Positions 1 through 6,628 are shown, numbered from the stretch's first letter. The stretch is DNA of 20,000 nt from Symbiodinium natans (GCA_905221605.1 CAJNDS010000979.1:607319-627318); one strand, 5' to 3'. Program-made: numbers and translations. Notes: generated by a model not told the origin, from the sequence alone.

Positions 1-92
1 AATTAAGGAATATACCTTAAATCATATTAGGGTTCCTATTATGATTTAAGGGATAGTCCTTAATTAAGGGGTCTTGGAGTCTCTGGGTGCCC
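1..92. mobile_element. Family B palindromic element, copy B1 (left end outside window)
   Basis: Right part of a short inverted-repeat element. The interior carries paired CCTTAAATCATA / TATGATTTAAGG arms and ends in CTTAATTAAGGGGTCTTGGA and a CTCTGGG terminus. This matches the reverse complement of the family terminus CCCAAAGAGCCCAATACCCC seen best in copy B4 (6737-6829). No coding capacity, so a MITE-like non-autonomous element is the best reading. Confidence 0.6.
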
Positions 93-102
93 AGAAGTTT
101 AA

Positions 103-198
103 TCTGTGCTGCCTGGTTACTGTGAGGCACAGCGTTTGGTCCTGAACGGCCAAGCTGTGCAGCACAAGGCCTACCAAGCTGAACGATGGCTTCAGATT
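103..198 (+). CDS. Exon-like segment between elements B1 and B2
   Basis: Open frame of 32 codons (codon starts = 1 mod 3), with residues such as LVLNGQAVQHKAYQAERWLQ. It fills exactly the gap between two family B elements. A possible acceptor CACAG precedes position 133; there is no GT donor before B2, so if B2 is an intron its border is non-canonical. Product unknown. It could also be a chance open frame. Confidence 0.3.
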
Positions 199-309
199 CC
201 CAAAGATCCCAAGTTCCTTTAAACGAGGAACACAGCCTTAAATCAGATTCAGGATCCCTGTATAATGTAAGGTCTAATCCTCAGCTTAAGGGGTGTTGGA
301 CTCTTTGGG
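199..309. mobile_element. Family B palindromic element, copy B2
   Basis: Left end CCCAAAGATCCC and right end GGACTCTTTGGG are imperfect inverted repeats of the family B terminus. The interior (GGATCCCTGTATAATGTAAGG) resembles the interiors of B3 and B6. About 111 bp with no open frame of note. Confidence 0.6.
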
Positions 310-725
310 CTCCTCCATGGACTACCAAAGTTAAGTTATGGACTAGGGCCTTGCATTTTTGGCTTAGCTGATGGCAAACGCCGTTTTTTTCCTGTTTGTA
401 AACGGCATTAAACAGTGCATGCTCGTTCTCTTAGCCGTTCCCCAACCCCCGAACCTAAACCCGAAACCTTAAACCATTTAGATCCACCCTCTACATCCCC
501 CCCTCCTCCAGTCTCAACCCGAAGCCCTTTTAAACTAAACCGTAAACCCCGAACCCTGCAGGCCATGCCCTGAACGGGACGTAGGATTGGAGTCATAGGA
601 TCTCGTCGACGTGCTGGACTTTTGGGTTTTTTTGGGGTGTGGGGGCTTGGGGTTGTACCGTTGTGGGGCTTGGGCCATTATGAGCATTTAGGTTAGGGTG
701 TTGGGGCTTTGGTGGGGTTTTAGAG
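310..725. other. Non-coding stretch with a possible micro-exon
   Basis: C-rich, degenerate telomere-like sequence (AACCCCGAACC and similar) with a small AAACGCCGTTT / AAACGGCATT inverted repeat near 375-410. At 599-625 a nine-codon piece reading DLVDVLDFW follows CATAG and precedes GGGTTTTT; it could be a micro-exon but is too short to test by eye. Nothing else seen. Confidence 0.3.
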
Positions 726-780
726 CCCTAAACCCTAAACCCCAAACCCTAAACCCTAAACCCCTAAACCCTAAACCCCT
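726..780 (-). repeat. Interstitial telomeric array (CCCTAAA on + strand)
   Basis: About seven heptamers with CCCCAAA and CCCCTAAA variants. G-rich strand is minus. Confidence 0.9.
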
Positions 781-812
781 TGGCCCACAGAAACCTCAAC
801 CCCAAAAGTCCT

Positions 813-953
813 CAGTGCCAGGTGCTGCCGAAGATCACGGCAGCCAACCTGGCTCTCTGCAGCCAGAGCCCGGCGTCCAAGAAATATTCAACATACCCCT
901 TCCTTGACCATACACTTACAAGAAATCGGGGGGAGTATGGTAATATCCTCCCT
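813..953 (+). CDS. Exon-like segment after an array
   Basis: Open frame (codon starts divisible by 3) following CCTCAG, including KITAANLALCSQSPASKK, ending at TAG 954. Third codon positions are mostly C or G. Possible donors GTATGG (934) and GTAATATC (939). An overlapping frame starting at 698 is also open, so the reading frame is uncertain. Product not recognised. Confidence 0.35.
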
Positions 954-994
954 TAGACTCCCTTATAATTTCCTTTTTATAGGTTAAGGGGTAT

Positions 995-1022
995 AGGGTT
1001 TAGGGTTTAATTAGGGTTTAGG
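995..1022 (+). repeat. Short interstitial telomeric array
   Basis: Three to four TTTAGGG units, one interrupted by AATTA. Confidence 0.7.
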
Positions 1023-1036
1023 ATCATTAGTCATTA

Positions 1037-1098
1037 GACGGCGTCCCTGTGATCCGTGGCAGGATTTTGCCTTGGGAGGAAGCCGGGGCCGGGCCCTC
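1037..1098 (+). CDS. Short exon-like segment between two arrays
   Basis: Follows CATTAG and reads DGVPVIRGRILPWEEAGAGP before a TAG that merges into the next telomeric array. Twenty codons, GC-rich third positions. Bounded on both sides by TTTAGGG arrays. Product unknown. Confidence 0.3.
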
Positions 1099-1212
1099 TT
1101 AGGGCTTTGGGTTTAGGGTTTGGGGTTTGGGGTTTAGGGTTTGGGGTTTGGGGTTTGGGGTTTGGGGTTTAGGGTTTAGGGTTTAGGGTTGGTTTAGGGT
1201 TTAGGGTTTAGA
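1099..1212 (+). repeat. Interstitial telomeric array with TTTGGGG block
   Basis: Mixed TTTAGGG and TTTGGGG heptamers; the variant units cluster at 1117-1166 and canonical units occupy the ends. Clustering of one variant suggests local amplification after insertion. Confidence 0.9.
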
Positions 1213-1213
1213 G

Positions 1214-1327
1214 CTTCTACAGGGGTTCGGTGTTGGAGAGCACAACATTATGCACTTCAACGTTGCTTCGGATTTTTCGGTGCCTGTGAACCTACAGGAA
1301 TCAGAGAGTTCGAGGCCTGGGGAGGTT
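1214..1327 (+). CDS. Exon-like segment
   Basis: Open frame of 38 codons starting right after the array (TTTAGAG border), with GFGVGEHNIMHFNVASDFSV and then a polar S/E-rich stretch, up to TAG 1328. A possible donor is GAG|GTTTAG at 1325. A second piece at 1338-1382 (ELRSGQKEVHALLAG, another frame) follows only about 10 bp later, so the exon structure here is unclear. Product not recognised. Confidence 0.35.
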
Positions 1328-1382
1328 TAGGAGTCTAGAGCTGAGGTCGGGCCAGAAAGAGGTGCACGCACTGCTAGCGGGT

Positions 1383-1429
1383 CTTAGGGTTTAGGCGGTT
1401 TGGTTTAGGCGGTTTAGGGTTTCGGGTCT
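1383..1429 (+). repeat. Degenerate telomeric array
   Basis: TTAGGGTTTAGG units with GGCGGTTT interruptions and a TTTCGGG unit. Confidence 0.7.
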
Positions 1430-1576
1430 TTCGATGACCCCCACCCTGAATCCAAGCTCCTTCGCTTGTCAGCTCAGCCGCCTGAAGCAGACCCTCAGCC
1501 CTTCAACATCTGTGCCTCTACATCCTTCAAAACTCTCATTTCCCGAACTGCTATGAACCCTAATAGGGTTTGTTTG
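1430..1576 (+). CDS. Exon-like segment
   Basis: Frame 2 mod 3 is open, with FDDPHPESKLLRLSAQPPEA followed by a Pro/Phe/Ser-rich stretch and SFKTLISRTA. An overlapping frame (QLSRLKQTLSPS) is also open for most of the length, so the frame is not certain. Lies between two telomeric arrays. Confidence 0.3.
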
Positions 1577-1577
1577 C

Positions 1578-1620
1578 CCTAACCCTAAACCCTAAACCCT
1601 AACCCCAAACCCTAAACCCT
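1578..1620 (-). repeat. Interstitial telomeric array (CCCTAAA)
   Basis: About six units including two hexamer CCCTAA units and a CCCCAAA variant. Confidence 0.85.
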
Positions 1621-1634
1621 AGACTGTTTTAGGG

Positions 1635-1691
1635 TTCCATGCGGCCGAGGCTGCGGCGTCGTTGCGCAACTTCTGCCGCCCTCCTCGCGAG
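1635..1691 (+). CDS. Exon-like segment cut by element F1
   Basis: Nineteen GC-rich codons reading FHAAEAAASLRNFCRPPRE after TTTTAGGG. The frame ends where element F1 begins (GCTTTGACTAGG). A piece in a plausible continuing frame reappears after F1 at 1887. This arrangement would fit F1 being spliced out as an intron, but the exact borders cannot be fixed. Confidence 0.3.
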
Positions 1692-1880
1692 CTTTGACTA
1701 GGATGCCCGGTAGTACCCTTCTTCCCTTGTTCTACCAATTGCTTAAGAACTCGAAAACATAAAAATGTTCTTCCTTGTTAAGGGTAATGGGGTTCTTAAT
1801 TAAGCAAATAGTAGTTTTAGGTTCCGTTATAAACACCTTTGAGCACAAAAGGGCACCCTTTTTGATCCTAGGTTATGGGC
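1691..1880. mobile_element. Family F element, copy F1, with nested A1
   Basis: Matches F2 (13614-13722) in order: GCTTTG, CTAGGATGCCC, GTAGT, TTCCCTT, TTAGGTTCC, AAAAGGG, ACC, TTTTT, ATCCT. F2 lacks the 83-bp A element present here at 1732-1814, so F2 gives the empty-site structure. Ends are imperfect inverted repeats around CCCAGTA. Confidence 0.55.
1732..1814. mobile_element. Family A palindromic element, copy A1, nested in F1
   Basis: Termini CTACCAATTGCTTAAGAAC and GTTCTTAATTAAGCAAATAGTAG are inverted repeats of the family A terminus CTACTATTTGCTTAAGAACC. The interior has the family core TTCTTCCTT...AAGGGTAAT. About 83 bp. Confidence 0.75.
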
Positions 1881-1886
1881 AACCTA

Positions 1887-1931
1887 GGTGAGCGCAAAGA
1901 GCTGCAAGTAGAAACCCTGCAGGGCCTTCGG
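1887..1931 (+). CDS. Exon-like segment between F1 and A2
   Basis: Reads GERKELQVETLQGLR before TAG at 1932, directly after the CCTAG end of F1 and about 15 bp before A2. It looks like the continuation of the 1635-1691 segment across F1. Fifteen codons only, so weak on its own. Confidence 0.25.
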
Positions 1932-1945
1932 TAGACTCTAAACAA

Positions 1946-2020
1946 CTACTTGCTGAAGAACCCTCCCCAAAAAACAACATCTTTTCTTTTTTTTCGGGGA
2001 TGTCCTTCAGCAAATAGTAG
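1946..2020. mobile_element. Family A palindromic element, copy A2
   Basis: Termini CTACTTGCTGAAGAACC and CCTTCAGCAAATAGTAG. Shortest full copy, about 75 bp; the interior is reduced to A/T-rich tracts. Confidence 0.7.
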
Positions 2021-2046
2021 TAAAAAAGCCAAAAGCCCTAAACCGA

Positions 2047-2104
2047 CCCAGAAAGCCCAACACCCCTAAACTCAGGAATACACCTTAAATTATATTGGGC
2101 TCCT
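2047..2104. mobile_element. Family B element, short copy B7
   Basis: CCCAGAAAGCCCAACACCCC at the left and TATATTGGGCTCC at the right match the family B termini; interior AATACACCTTAAATTATA resembles B1. Only about 58 bp, an internally deleted copy. Confidence 0.5.
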
Positions 2105-2258
2105 TAACCAGGCGTCCTCAGCGAAAGCCGGTATATACCAACCCTGCAATCTCCACCCCAACTAAGCTCAGTTTCTCGAAGCCCTAACCTCTAATACTAC
2201 CACATATACTTTACACGAGATTATTTGAAATAAAACCTTACATGCCCCAACCCCTCAG
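2105..2258. other. Spacer without recognised features
   Basis: AT-balanced sequence with no telomeric units and no convincing open frame. The end (CCCCAACCCCTCAG at 2245-2258) looks like a pyrimidine-rich acceptor for the following segment. Confidence 0.3.
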
Positions 2259-2353
2259 GCTCCAACTTGCCAGGCTCCTCCAAGCTCGCCTCAACGAGAT
2301 CTCGCGCGGCACCCACGACAAGGCGCGAGGAGCCATGGTCCGGATGCCCAGCA
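2259..2353 (+). CDS. Exon-like segment, helix-forming
   Basis: Follows a pyrimidine-rich CCCCTCAG acceptor and ends at AGCAG before a GGTTCAGGG telomere-like border. The frame reads LRLQLARLLQARLNEISRG and then THDKARGAMVRMPSR, with Leu/Arg/Ala spacing typical of an amphipathic helix and many C/G third positions. One of the better exon candidates here. Family not recognised. Confidence 0.45.
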
Positions 2354-2392
2354 GGGTTCAGGGTTTAGGGTTCAACCCCAAACCCTAAGCCC
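2354..2392. repeat. Head-to-head telomeric units
   Basis: GGGTTCAGGGTTTAGGGTT on plus is followed directly by CAACCCCAAACCCTAAGCCC, so the two orientations converge and could fold into a hairpin. Confidence 0.75.
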
Positions 2393-2421
2393 TGCACCCA
2401 AATAGGGTGTTCATGTTTCAG

Positions 2422-2717
2422 GTGATACGGTCTCTGTGACTCTGAGCTTCATGAGGTGTCACGCCTGACTTTGCCCCATCCCCAAAAGAGTCATAGTAAG
2501 ACCCGCACAGTCATGTAGTTTCCGTGGGCCCTGTTCACAGGTTTGGGAGGTGGCCAGTGGCTGCCGAGAGCATCTCAAGAAAACGCCACCAACAGTTAGC
2601 CACCACTGCGTTGAAGCGCCCGAATTCAAGCTTCAGCTGAATGCCCTCTGCTGAGAGGTTGCTGCCCTGCTCAGCGACCTTTCCAAGATCGCCTCAGCAC
2701 TGACCCCAGCGCATGCA
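2422..2717 (+). CDS. Two exon-like segments in one frame, with in-frame TGA codons
   Basis: After TTTCAG (ends 2421) the frame divisible by 3 reads DTVSVTLSFMRCHA, a TGA at 2466, then LCPIPKRVI up to a GTAAGA donor at 2496. After a TTCACAG acceptor (2540) it continues in phase as VWEVASGCREHLKK, EFKLQLNALC, TGA at 2652, EVAALLSDLSKIASALTPA. The putative intron is 45 bp. The stops could mean a pseudogene, a wrong frame, or reassigned UGA. An overlapping frame (2426-2596, one TAG) is also mostly open. Confidence 0.35.
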
Positions 2718-2790
2718 TCCCTAAACCCTGAACTCTAAAATTGCGGGCTCGTCATCGGGAACGAGGGAATCAGGCACCCAGTATCCCCCC

Positions 2791-2817
2791 TAGGGTTTAG
2801 GGTTTAGGGTTTAGGGA
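2791..2817 (+). repeat. Telomeric array inside D2
   Basis: Nearly four perfect TAGGGTT units between the two arms of D2. Confidence 0.85.
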
Positions 2818-2844
2818 TATATAGTATATATATATATATATATG
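2818..2844. repeat. TA microsatellite
   Basis: ATATATAG followed by about nine TA units, adjoining the telomeric array inside D2. Confidence 0.85.
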
Positions 2845-2990
2845 TATGCCCTTTCAGGATTAAATAGGGTGCCCATTTCCCTCATTCCCTACTCCGAACC
2901 CGTAAGTAAACCCCCTGAAATCGTTCGGCCTAGGCACTCTAGACCAGTTGTTGGCCTCCACCTCGGCCTGAGTCGTCAACGCGTTCCGAA

Positions 2991-3047
2991 GGGTTTAGGG
3001 TTTAGTGTGATTCAGGGTTCGGGGTTCAGGGTTTAGGGTTTAGGGTT
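2991..3047 (+). repeat. Interstitial telomeric array, degenerate
   Basis: TTTAGGG, TTCAGGG and TTCGGGG units around a GTGTGA interruption. Confidence 0.8.
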
Positions 3048-3083
3048 TTTGCATGGACTGCGGTGTTGATGTTTCATTGATGA

Positions 3084-3318
3084 TTCGTGGATGATTCTGT
3101 GACAAAACAACCAGCATGGGCTCCTGGACATGATGTTTACGTGTGGGAGGTGCTATTACTAATTGCTTAAGAACCCCCAAAAAATATTCTTCCTTACTAA
3201 GGGTAGTATAGGGATTATAATTGTTCATTCTTTTGGGGTTCTTAAGCAAATAGTAGGCTATGGGCGGGAGGAGCGTTGCGTTTCGTACTTGGCATCTCCA
3301 TCGTGACAAGCTGTCCTC
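3084..3318 (+). CDS. Exon-like segment split by element A3
   Basis: The left part reads FVDDSVTKQPAWAPGHDVYV and the right part WAGGALRFVLGISIVTSCPLG. Removing A3 with one copy of its 5-bp duplication joins them in a single open frame. The other two plus frames are also mostly open across the join (with TGA codons), and a minus frame (3040-3309) runs through the element, so strand and frame are unsettled. The restored target site is the firm part. Confidence 0.35.
3157..3256. mobile_element. Family A palindromic element, copy A3, with 5-bp target duplication
   Basis: Inverted termini TACTAATTGCTTAAGAACCC and GGGGTTCTTAAGCAAATAGTAG, flanked by perfect GCTAT at 3152-3156 and 3257-3261. The interior contains the ATTCTTCCTTA...TAAGGG core. 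Element of 100 bp plus 5 bp = 105 bp, so it preserves reading frame. On the minus strand the whole element is open and ends in the peptide GVLKQLV. Confidence 0.85.
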
Positions 3319-3320
3319 TA

Positions 3321-3436
3321 GGGTTCAGGGCTTATAAGGTTTTTTTGAAGGGTTGAGAGCTTCAGGAGTTTTAAGAGTTTATCCAGGGTTCAGGGCTAAG
3401 GTGTTTTTTAGGGTTGAGAGCTTAGGGAATTTCAAG
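3321..3436 (+). repeat. Tandem pair of a ~65-bp unit
   Basis: GGGTTCAGGGCT...GGTTTTTT...GGGTTGAGAGCTT occurs at 3321-3375 and again at 3386-3436 with small indels. Telomere-derived words (GGGTTCA, GGGTTGA) are embedded. Confidence 0.7.
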
Positions 3437-3532
3437 GTTTAGGTCATTGTTTTTGGACCCTCGCATCTCGCGGAAGTAACCCTCTCAGACTCGGGGTACC
3501 CGGCGTGTTGGAGTCATTCGCTATCCTGGAAA

Positions 3533-3555
3533 GCCCTAAGCCCTAAACCCTAAAC
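3533..3555 (-). repeat. Short telomeric array (CCCTAAA)
   Basis: Three units, preceded by TGGAAAGCCC, the same junction word seen left of the array at 15406. Confidence 0.75.
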
Positions 3556-4183
3556 TTAGCTGATGAGTAAGTGCACTTTACACTTTTTGGGATACTATAA
3601 TCCCCTATAGAACTGAAAGTGTACATTTTTTGGGAGCTTCTGAACTCAGCAACTAAGTTAACGCTTCTGAATTCGGACCCTCTCTTCTCACAGTTAGCCA
3701 CCCTTTTAGTGTCTGTGGCCGGCCTCGTTTTCTGCAGCCTCGTATCTCAAAAGCGGCTCCCGTCTCAGTGCACGGGTCGTGTCGTAGTCACCATTCTTGG
3801 AACTGAGTTCAAGAGTACTAGAAGCAGCTCTCTGCGCGTTTGCGGCATGTTGTCGGCGCGATCCTAGAAAGCATGTCAATCTTGAACCCTGGCATCTTCG
3901 TCGGCTGTCCTAAGTGTCAACGCTCACGTGGATCGTGGGTGTCGTCCATTTCGGACCGTCTCATCTTCGTCAAAGTGTCTATAGTTACGGCGATCGCGCG
4001 GGTTCGGGGTCACCGTCAATACAAAAAGAGTTATAATGTCATAGTCTCAGGATACCATATAACATAATCATATAATGATGTCATAGTAAGTGCTCGTTCC
4101 AGTCGACTGTAGACTTTTACGGTCTTCGTCGTGCATCAATATGTGTCAACAGTTACGGACATGGCGCAGCGTCGGTATGTCCA
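3556..4183. other. Array-free stretch, possible intergenic
   Basis: About 0.6 kb without telomeric repeats. It has a small inverted repeat (TACACTTT / AAAGTGTA, 3587-3627), short open frames up to 82 codons that I do not find convincing, and two diverged copies of a GTGTC-AGTTACGG motif (about 3975-3993 and 4143-4157). The difference in texture could mark a boundary between genes. Confidence 0.3.
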
Positions 4184-4440
4184 TCATCCCACCTGTTTAG
4201 GACTCTCGCTGTGGAATTGTCGTTTCTGTTCGCACTCGCAAAGGCAGGTCAGTTTTTGGGGCCCGGACCAGTGTTCTTTGGCATGACCATGTTCGAATGT
4301 AACTAACCGAGGAAGAACGACGTAGTTGAGAAGGTTTTTTTTATGTGCTTTTGTTCTTTGACTGATGTCAGGCGAGCTGGTCTCTTTAATAAAAAACGTC
4401 TCCGCAACATGCTGCTGATGATGATGATGATGATGATGAA
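4184..4440 (-). CDS. Minus-strand exon-like segment with His run
   Basis: Read on minus, it follows a telomeric array (TTTAG|GCTTCATC), encodes LHHHHHHHQQHVAETFFIKE and then FEHGHAKEHWSGPQKLTC and CECEQKRQFHSESPKQVG, ending at a TGA. The polar composition and proper stop fit a terminal exon. The His run is a TGATGA microsatellite. Product unknown. Confidence 0.35.
4412..4439. repeat. TGATGA trinucleotide repeat
   Basis: About nine TGA/ATG units; gives the His run on minus. Confidence 0.85.
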
Positions 4441-4474
4441 GCCTAAACCCTAAACCCTGAACCCTAAACCCAAA
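4441..4474 (-). repeat. Telomeric array (CCCTAAA)
   Basis: Four to five units, one CCCTGAA. Confidence 0.8.
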
Positions 4475-5221
4475 ACAATACAGATTCACGGCCTTTCTTG
4501 CCGAGTCGAGGCTTTAGGATTTCAGGCTTAGGCACGACATGGCACGACAACGATGGAGCTATCCCAATAGTTGGAGGTTCATGGATACATATAACCCTAA
4601 TGATTCTACTTATAAGCCCCCTAAGTCCGGGGTGACAAGTACCAGTTCTACTTAAGCCATACAGGGATCCTTCTACCGTTCTACCTCAAGCCAGAAAGGG
4701 ATCCTTGCTACTGTTTTAACATGACCTACTCCAACGTTCATGTTTTTTGGGGGGACGCCCCGCTTACGTCCGCGAGCCTCAGGAGTTCTCCGAACACCGG
4801 ACGGCCCTCTTTGGGAAGCTCAGCGTCTTGCGCCTAGTGCAGGGGTCGGAAAAATTACTAATGGTATTCCCTTAAGGTCCCTTTACAATTAGACTAGAAT
4901 TGATAACTCCAAAACCCTGTTCTAAAAAGTAAGGCCCCTACATTACATGACTTTGAAACCCGATCTCTAGCCTTCATCTTCGTAGTAGAGTGGGCAACAC
5001 CTCAATACTTTTTGGGGTATTACTTCCCTTTATAATCCCGAAGATTCATCTTAGTAGTATAAAGTACGTAGCCTTAAACCTTGTTGGAGCGTTATTTTCC
5101 CTTTCATGATCCCGAAGGTTACCCCTAGGTTCCCGAAGCACACTTGGACAACTAGGTCCTTTTGGACTCTTTAGACTCTACTAAGCAGGTACACTCCAAA
5201 ACTGCAGCTATCCCAAACCCT
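4475..5221. other. Non-coding stretch with small local duplications
   Basis: No convincing coding frame. A 33-35 bp tandem pair (GTTCTAC..AAGCCA..AGGGATCCTT) lies at 4645-4713. A pair of TTCCCTTT..ATCCCGAAG words lies at 5019-5046 and 5090-5119, about 72 bp apart. The remainder is C/T-rich and unremarkable. Confidence 0.4.
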
Positions 5222-5329
5222 CCCAGAGAGACCTTTAGACTCATTAACAAGGAATAGACCTTCAATCAGATTAAGGATCCCTACAACTTAAATATTCCTT
5301 AATTAAGGGGTTTTGTCGGGCTCTTTGGG
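5222..5329. mobile_element. Family B palindromic element, copy B3
   Basis: Left CCCAGAGAGACCTTTAGAC, right TTAATTAAGGGGTTTTGTCG then GGCTCTTTGGG; interior GGATCCCTACAACTTAAATA. About 108 bp. Confidence 0.65.
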
Positions 5330-5365
5330 CTTTCCCGCTTTGTAAGCCTAATACCCCTCTACTTC

Positions 5366-5414
5366 GTATCCCCTAGAAACCCCCTTATAATCCCCATCAA
5401 AACGGCTTCCAAGC
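5366..5414 (+). repeat. Dispersed repeat, copy 1 (copy 2 at 14653-14732)
   Basis: GTATCCCCTAGAAACCC, CTTATAATCCCCA and AAACGGCTTCCAAG occur in the same order at 14653-14732, with extra sequence between the blocks there. Nature unknown; probably an old element fragment. Confidence 0.55.
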
Positions 5415-5422
5415 ACAGTACC

Positions 5423-5470
5423 GAACCCGAAAAACCCTAAACCCTAGACCCAAAAACCCTAAAGCCCTCT
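5423..5470 (-). repeat. Degenerate telomeric array (CCCTAAA)
   Basis: CCCGAAAAA, CCCTAAA, CCCTAGA and CCCAAAAA units. Confidence 0.7.
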
Positions 5471-5474
5471 AAAG

Positions 5475-5566
5475 CTTCGCCTCGATCCCCAAGGATCTTC
5501 TCAAAAACGCCTACGAGAAGCACGCCAAGCAATGGCTTGGCGTGGAGTCCTCAGCTCACCCGAGGA
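5475..5566 (+). CDS. Exon-like segment between two arrays
   Basis: After CTCTAAAG the frame (1 mod 3) reads FASIPKDLLKNAYEKHAKQW and then LGVESSAHPR, with strong C/G third positions and helix-like composition. Both sides are telomeric arrays of opposite orientation. One of the better candidates; family not recognised. Confidence 0.45.
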
Positions 5567-5568
5567 AT

Positions 5569-5675
5569 GGGCTTAGGTTTCAGGGGTTTAGGCTTTTCAG
5601 GGCTTAGGTTTGGGGTTCTGGGTTGTAGGGTTTAGGGTTTAGGGTTTAAGGGCTTGAGGTCAGGGTTTTGGGGTG
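5569..5675 (+). repeat. Degenerate telomeric array
   Basis: GGCTTAGG, TTTCAGGGG and TTTGGGG units, with about three perfect TTTAGGG at 5626-5650. Confidence 0.75.
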
Positions 5676-5786
5676 AAGGAATCCAAAAACACGAAAGCCG
5701 CTAAGGGTCGAGGTCCATGGAGATGATCAGTTCATCTGCGGTCCTTTATCTCATACCCTAACTCCTAAGCCTGCGTAGTATACCCT

Positions 5787-5820
5787 AAACCCTAAGCCCT
5801 AAACCCTAAACCCTAAACCC
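5787..5820 (-). repeat. Telomeric array flanked by 11-bp near-perfect direct repeat
   Basis: About five CCCTAAA units (one CCCTAAG) between TAGTATACCCT (5776-5786) and TAGTGTACCCT (5821-5831). Confidence 0.8.
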
Positions 5821-5932
5821 TAGTGTACCCTCATTTAAAGAACACCCTGATACTTCCATCAACGGATTTCTAAGGGTCTTCACAACCCTAAACCTCGTAG
5901 CCTTGCAACAGTGCTGAAGGTCCACCCTAGGC

Positions 5933-6140
5933 CAACCCTAAACCCTAAACCCTAAACCCTAAACCCCAAACCCTAAACCCTAAACCCTACACCCTAAACC
6001 CTACACCCTGAACCCTAAACCCTAAACCCTAAACCCGAAAACCCTACACCCTAAACCCTAAACCCTAAACCCTAAACCCTAAACTCTAAACTCTAAACCC
6101 TAAACCCTAAACCGTAAACCCTAAACCCTAAAACCCTAAG
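5933..6140 (-). repeat. Longest telomeric array in the window
   Basis: About 29 CCCTAAA-type units with CCCTACA, CCCCAAA, CCCGAAAA, CTCTAAA and CCGTAAA variants scattered through it. The spread of variants suggests an old array rather than recent telomerase addition. Confidence 0.95.
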
Positions 6141-6231
6141 CCGACGTCATCAACTTGTGCCTGCCGAAGGCACCCCACGGCCAACAGGGCGACGGGAGTC
6201 TTTGGAAGGCTGCGGGCGATTCGATGCTAGG

Positions 6232-6415
6232 TACTTGGAGGTCCATGGTACTTAGGTACCACTTATGCCTGTACTTATCAGGGGTTTAGGGTTTAGGGTT
6301 TAGGGTAACTGTACTTATCACTGTACTTGTAACCAGTTTATGGCACTTAAGGGGCTTATAAGTGGGTTAGAAGCACAGTTACACTTGGTGAATGAGTACC
6401 ATGAACCTCCAAGTA
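6232..6415. mobile_element. Family C palindromic element, copy C1, carrying a telomeric insertion
   Basis: Termini TACTTGGAGGTCCATGGTAC and GTACCATGAACCTCCAAGTA are inverted repeats, with TA at both outer ends consistent with a TA target duplication. Copy C2 (13121-13270) is 150 bp with no telomeric repeat; C1 is 184 bp because of the insertion. Confidence 0.8.
6281..6308 (+). repeat. Telomeric array inside C1 with 12-bp flanking direct repeats
   Basis: Three perfect TTTAGGG units lie between two perfect copies of CTGTACTTATCA (6269-6280 and 6309-6320). Confidence 0.9.
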
Positions 6416-6576
6416 GGCCCTTGCAGATATGGGGGTTTCCGAAATTAGTGGTACCGTTCTGGGGTTACGATAAGGGCATCCCACTACTGGGGGGACCCCC
6501 ATATGGTGATGTCTCGAAATTGTGGTCCTTTTGGGGCCCTTATTTTAAGGCGGCCCCTCTTATTTAAGGTACCCAA

Positions 6577-6628
6577 GCCCTAAGCCCTAAGCCCTAAGCC
6601 CTAAACCCTAAACCCTAACCCTAAATCC
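6577..6628 (-). repeat. Telomeric array, CCCTAAG then CCCTAAA
   Basis: Four CCCTAAG units followed by CCCTAAA units and one hexamer. Confidence 0.85.

Larger units (their letters stand above)
2743..2906. mobile_element. Family D element, copy D2, interrupted by array and TA repeat
   Basis: Left arm GGGAACGAGGGAATCAGG matches D1's left arm at 16 of 18 positions; right arm TTCCCTCATTCCCTACT matches D1's right arm. D1 (15186-15300) has no telomeric repeats; here a TTTAGGG array (2791-2817) and a TA tract separate the arms. Confidence 0.5.

Noticed and set aside
698-907. Plus frame starting in NPKPQTLNPKP
   Set aside because: The first half is translated CCCTAAA repeats; only the downstream part could be coding, and another frame there looks better.
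5933-6140. True chromosome end
   Set aside because: The array is internal, degenerate and flanked on both sides by ordinary sequence; nearby arrays have the opposite orientation.
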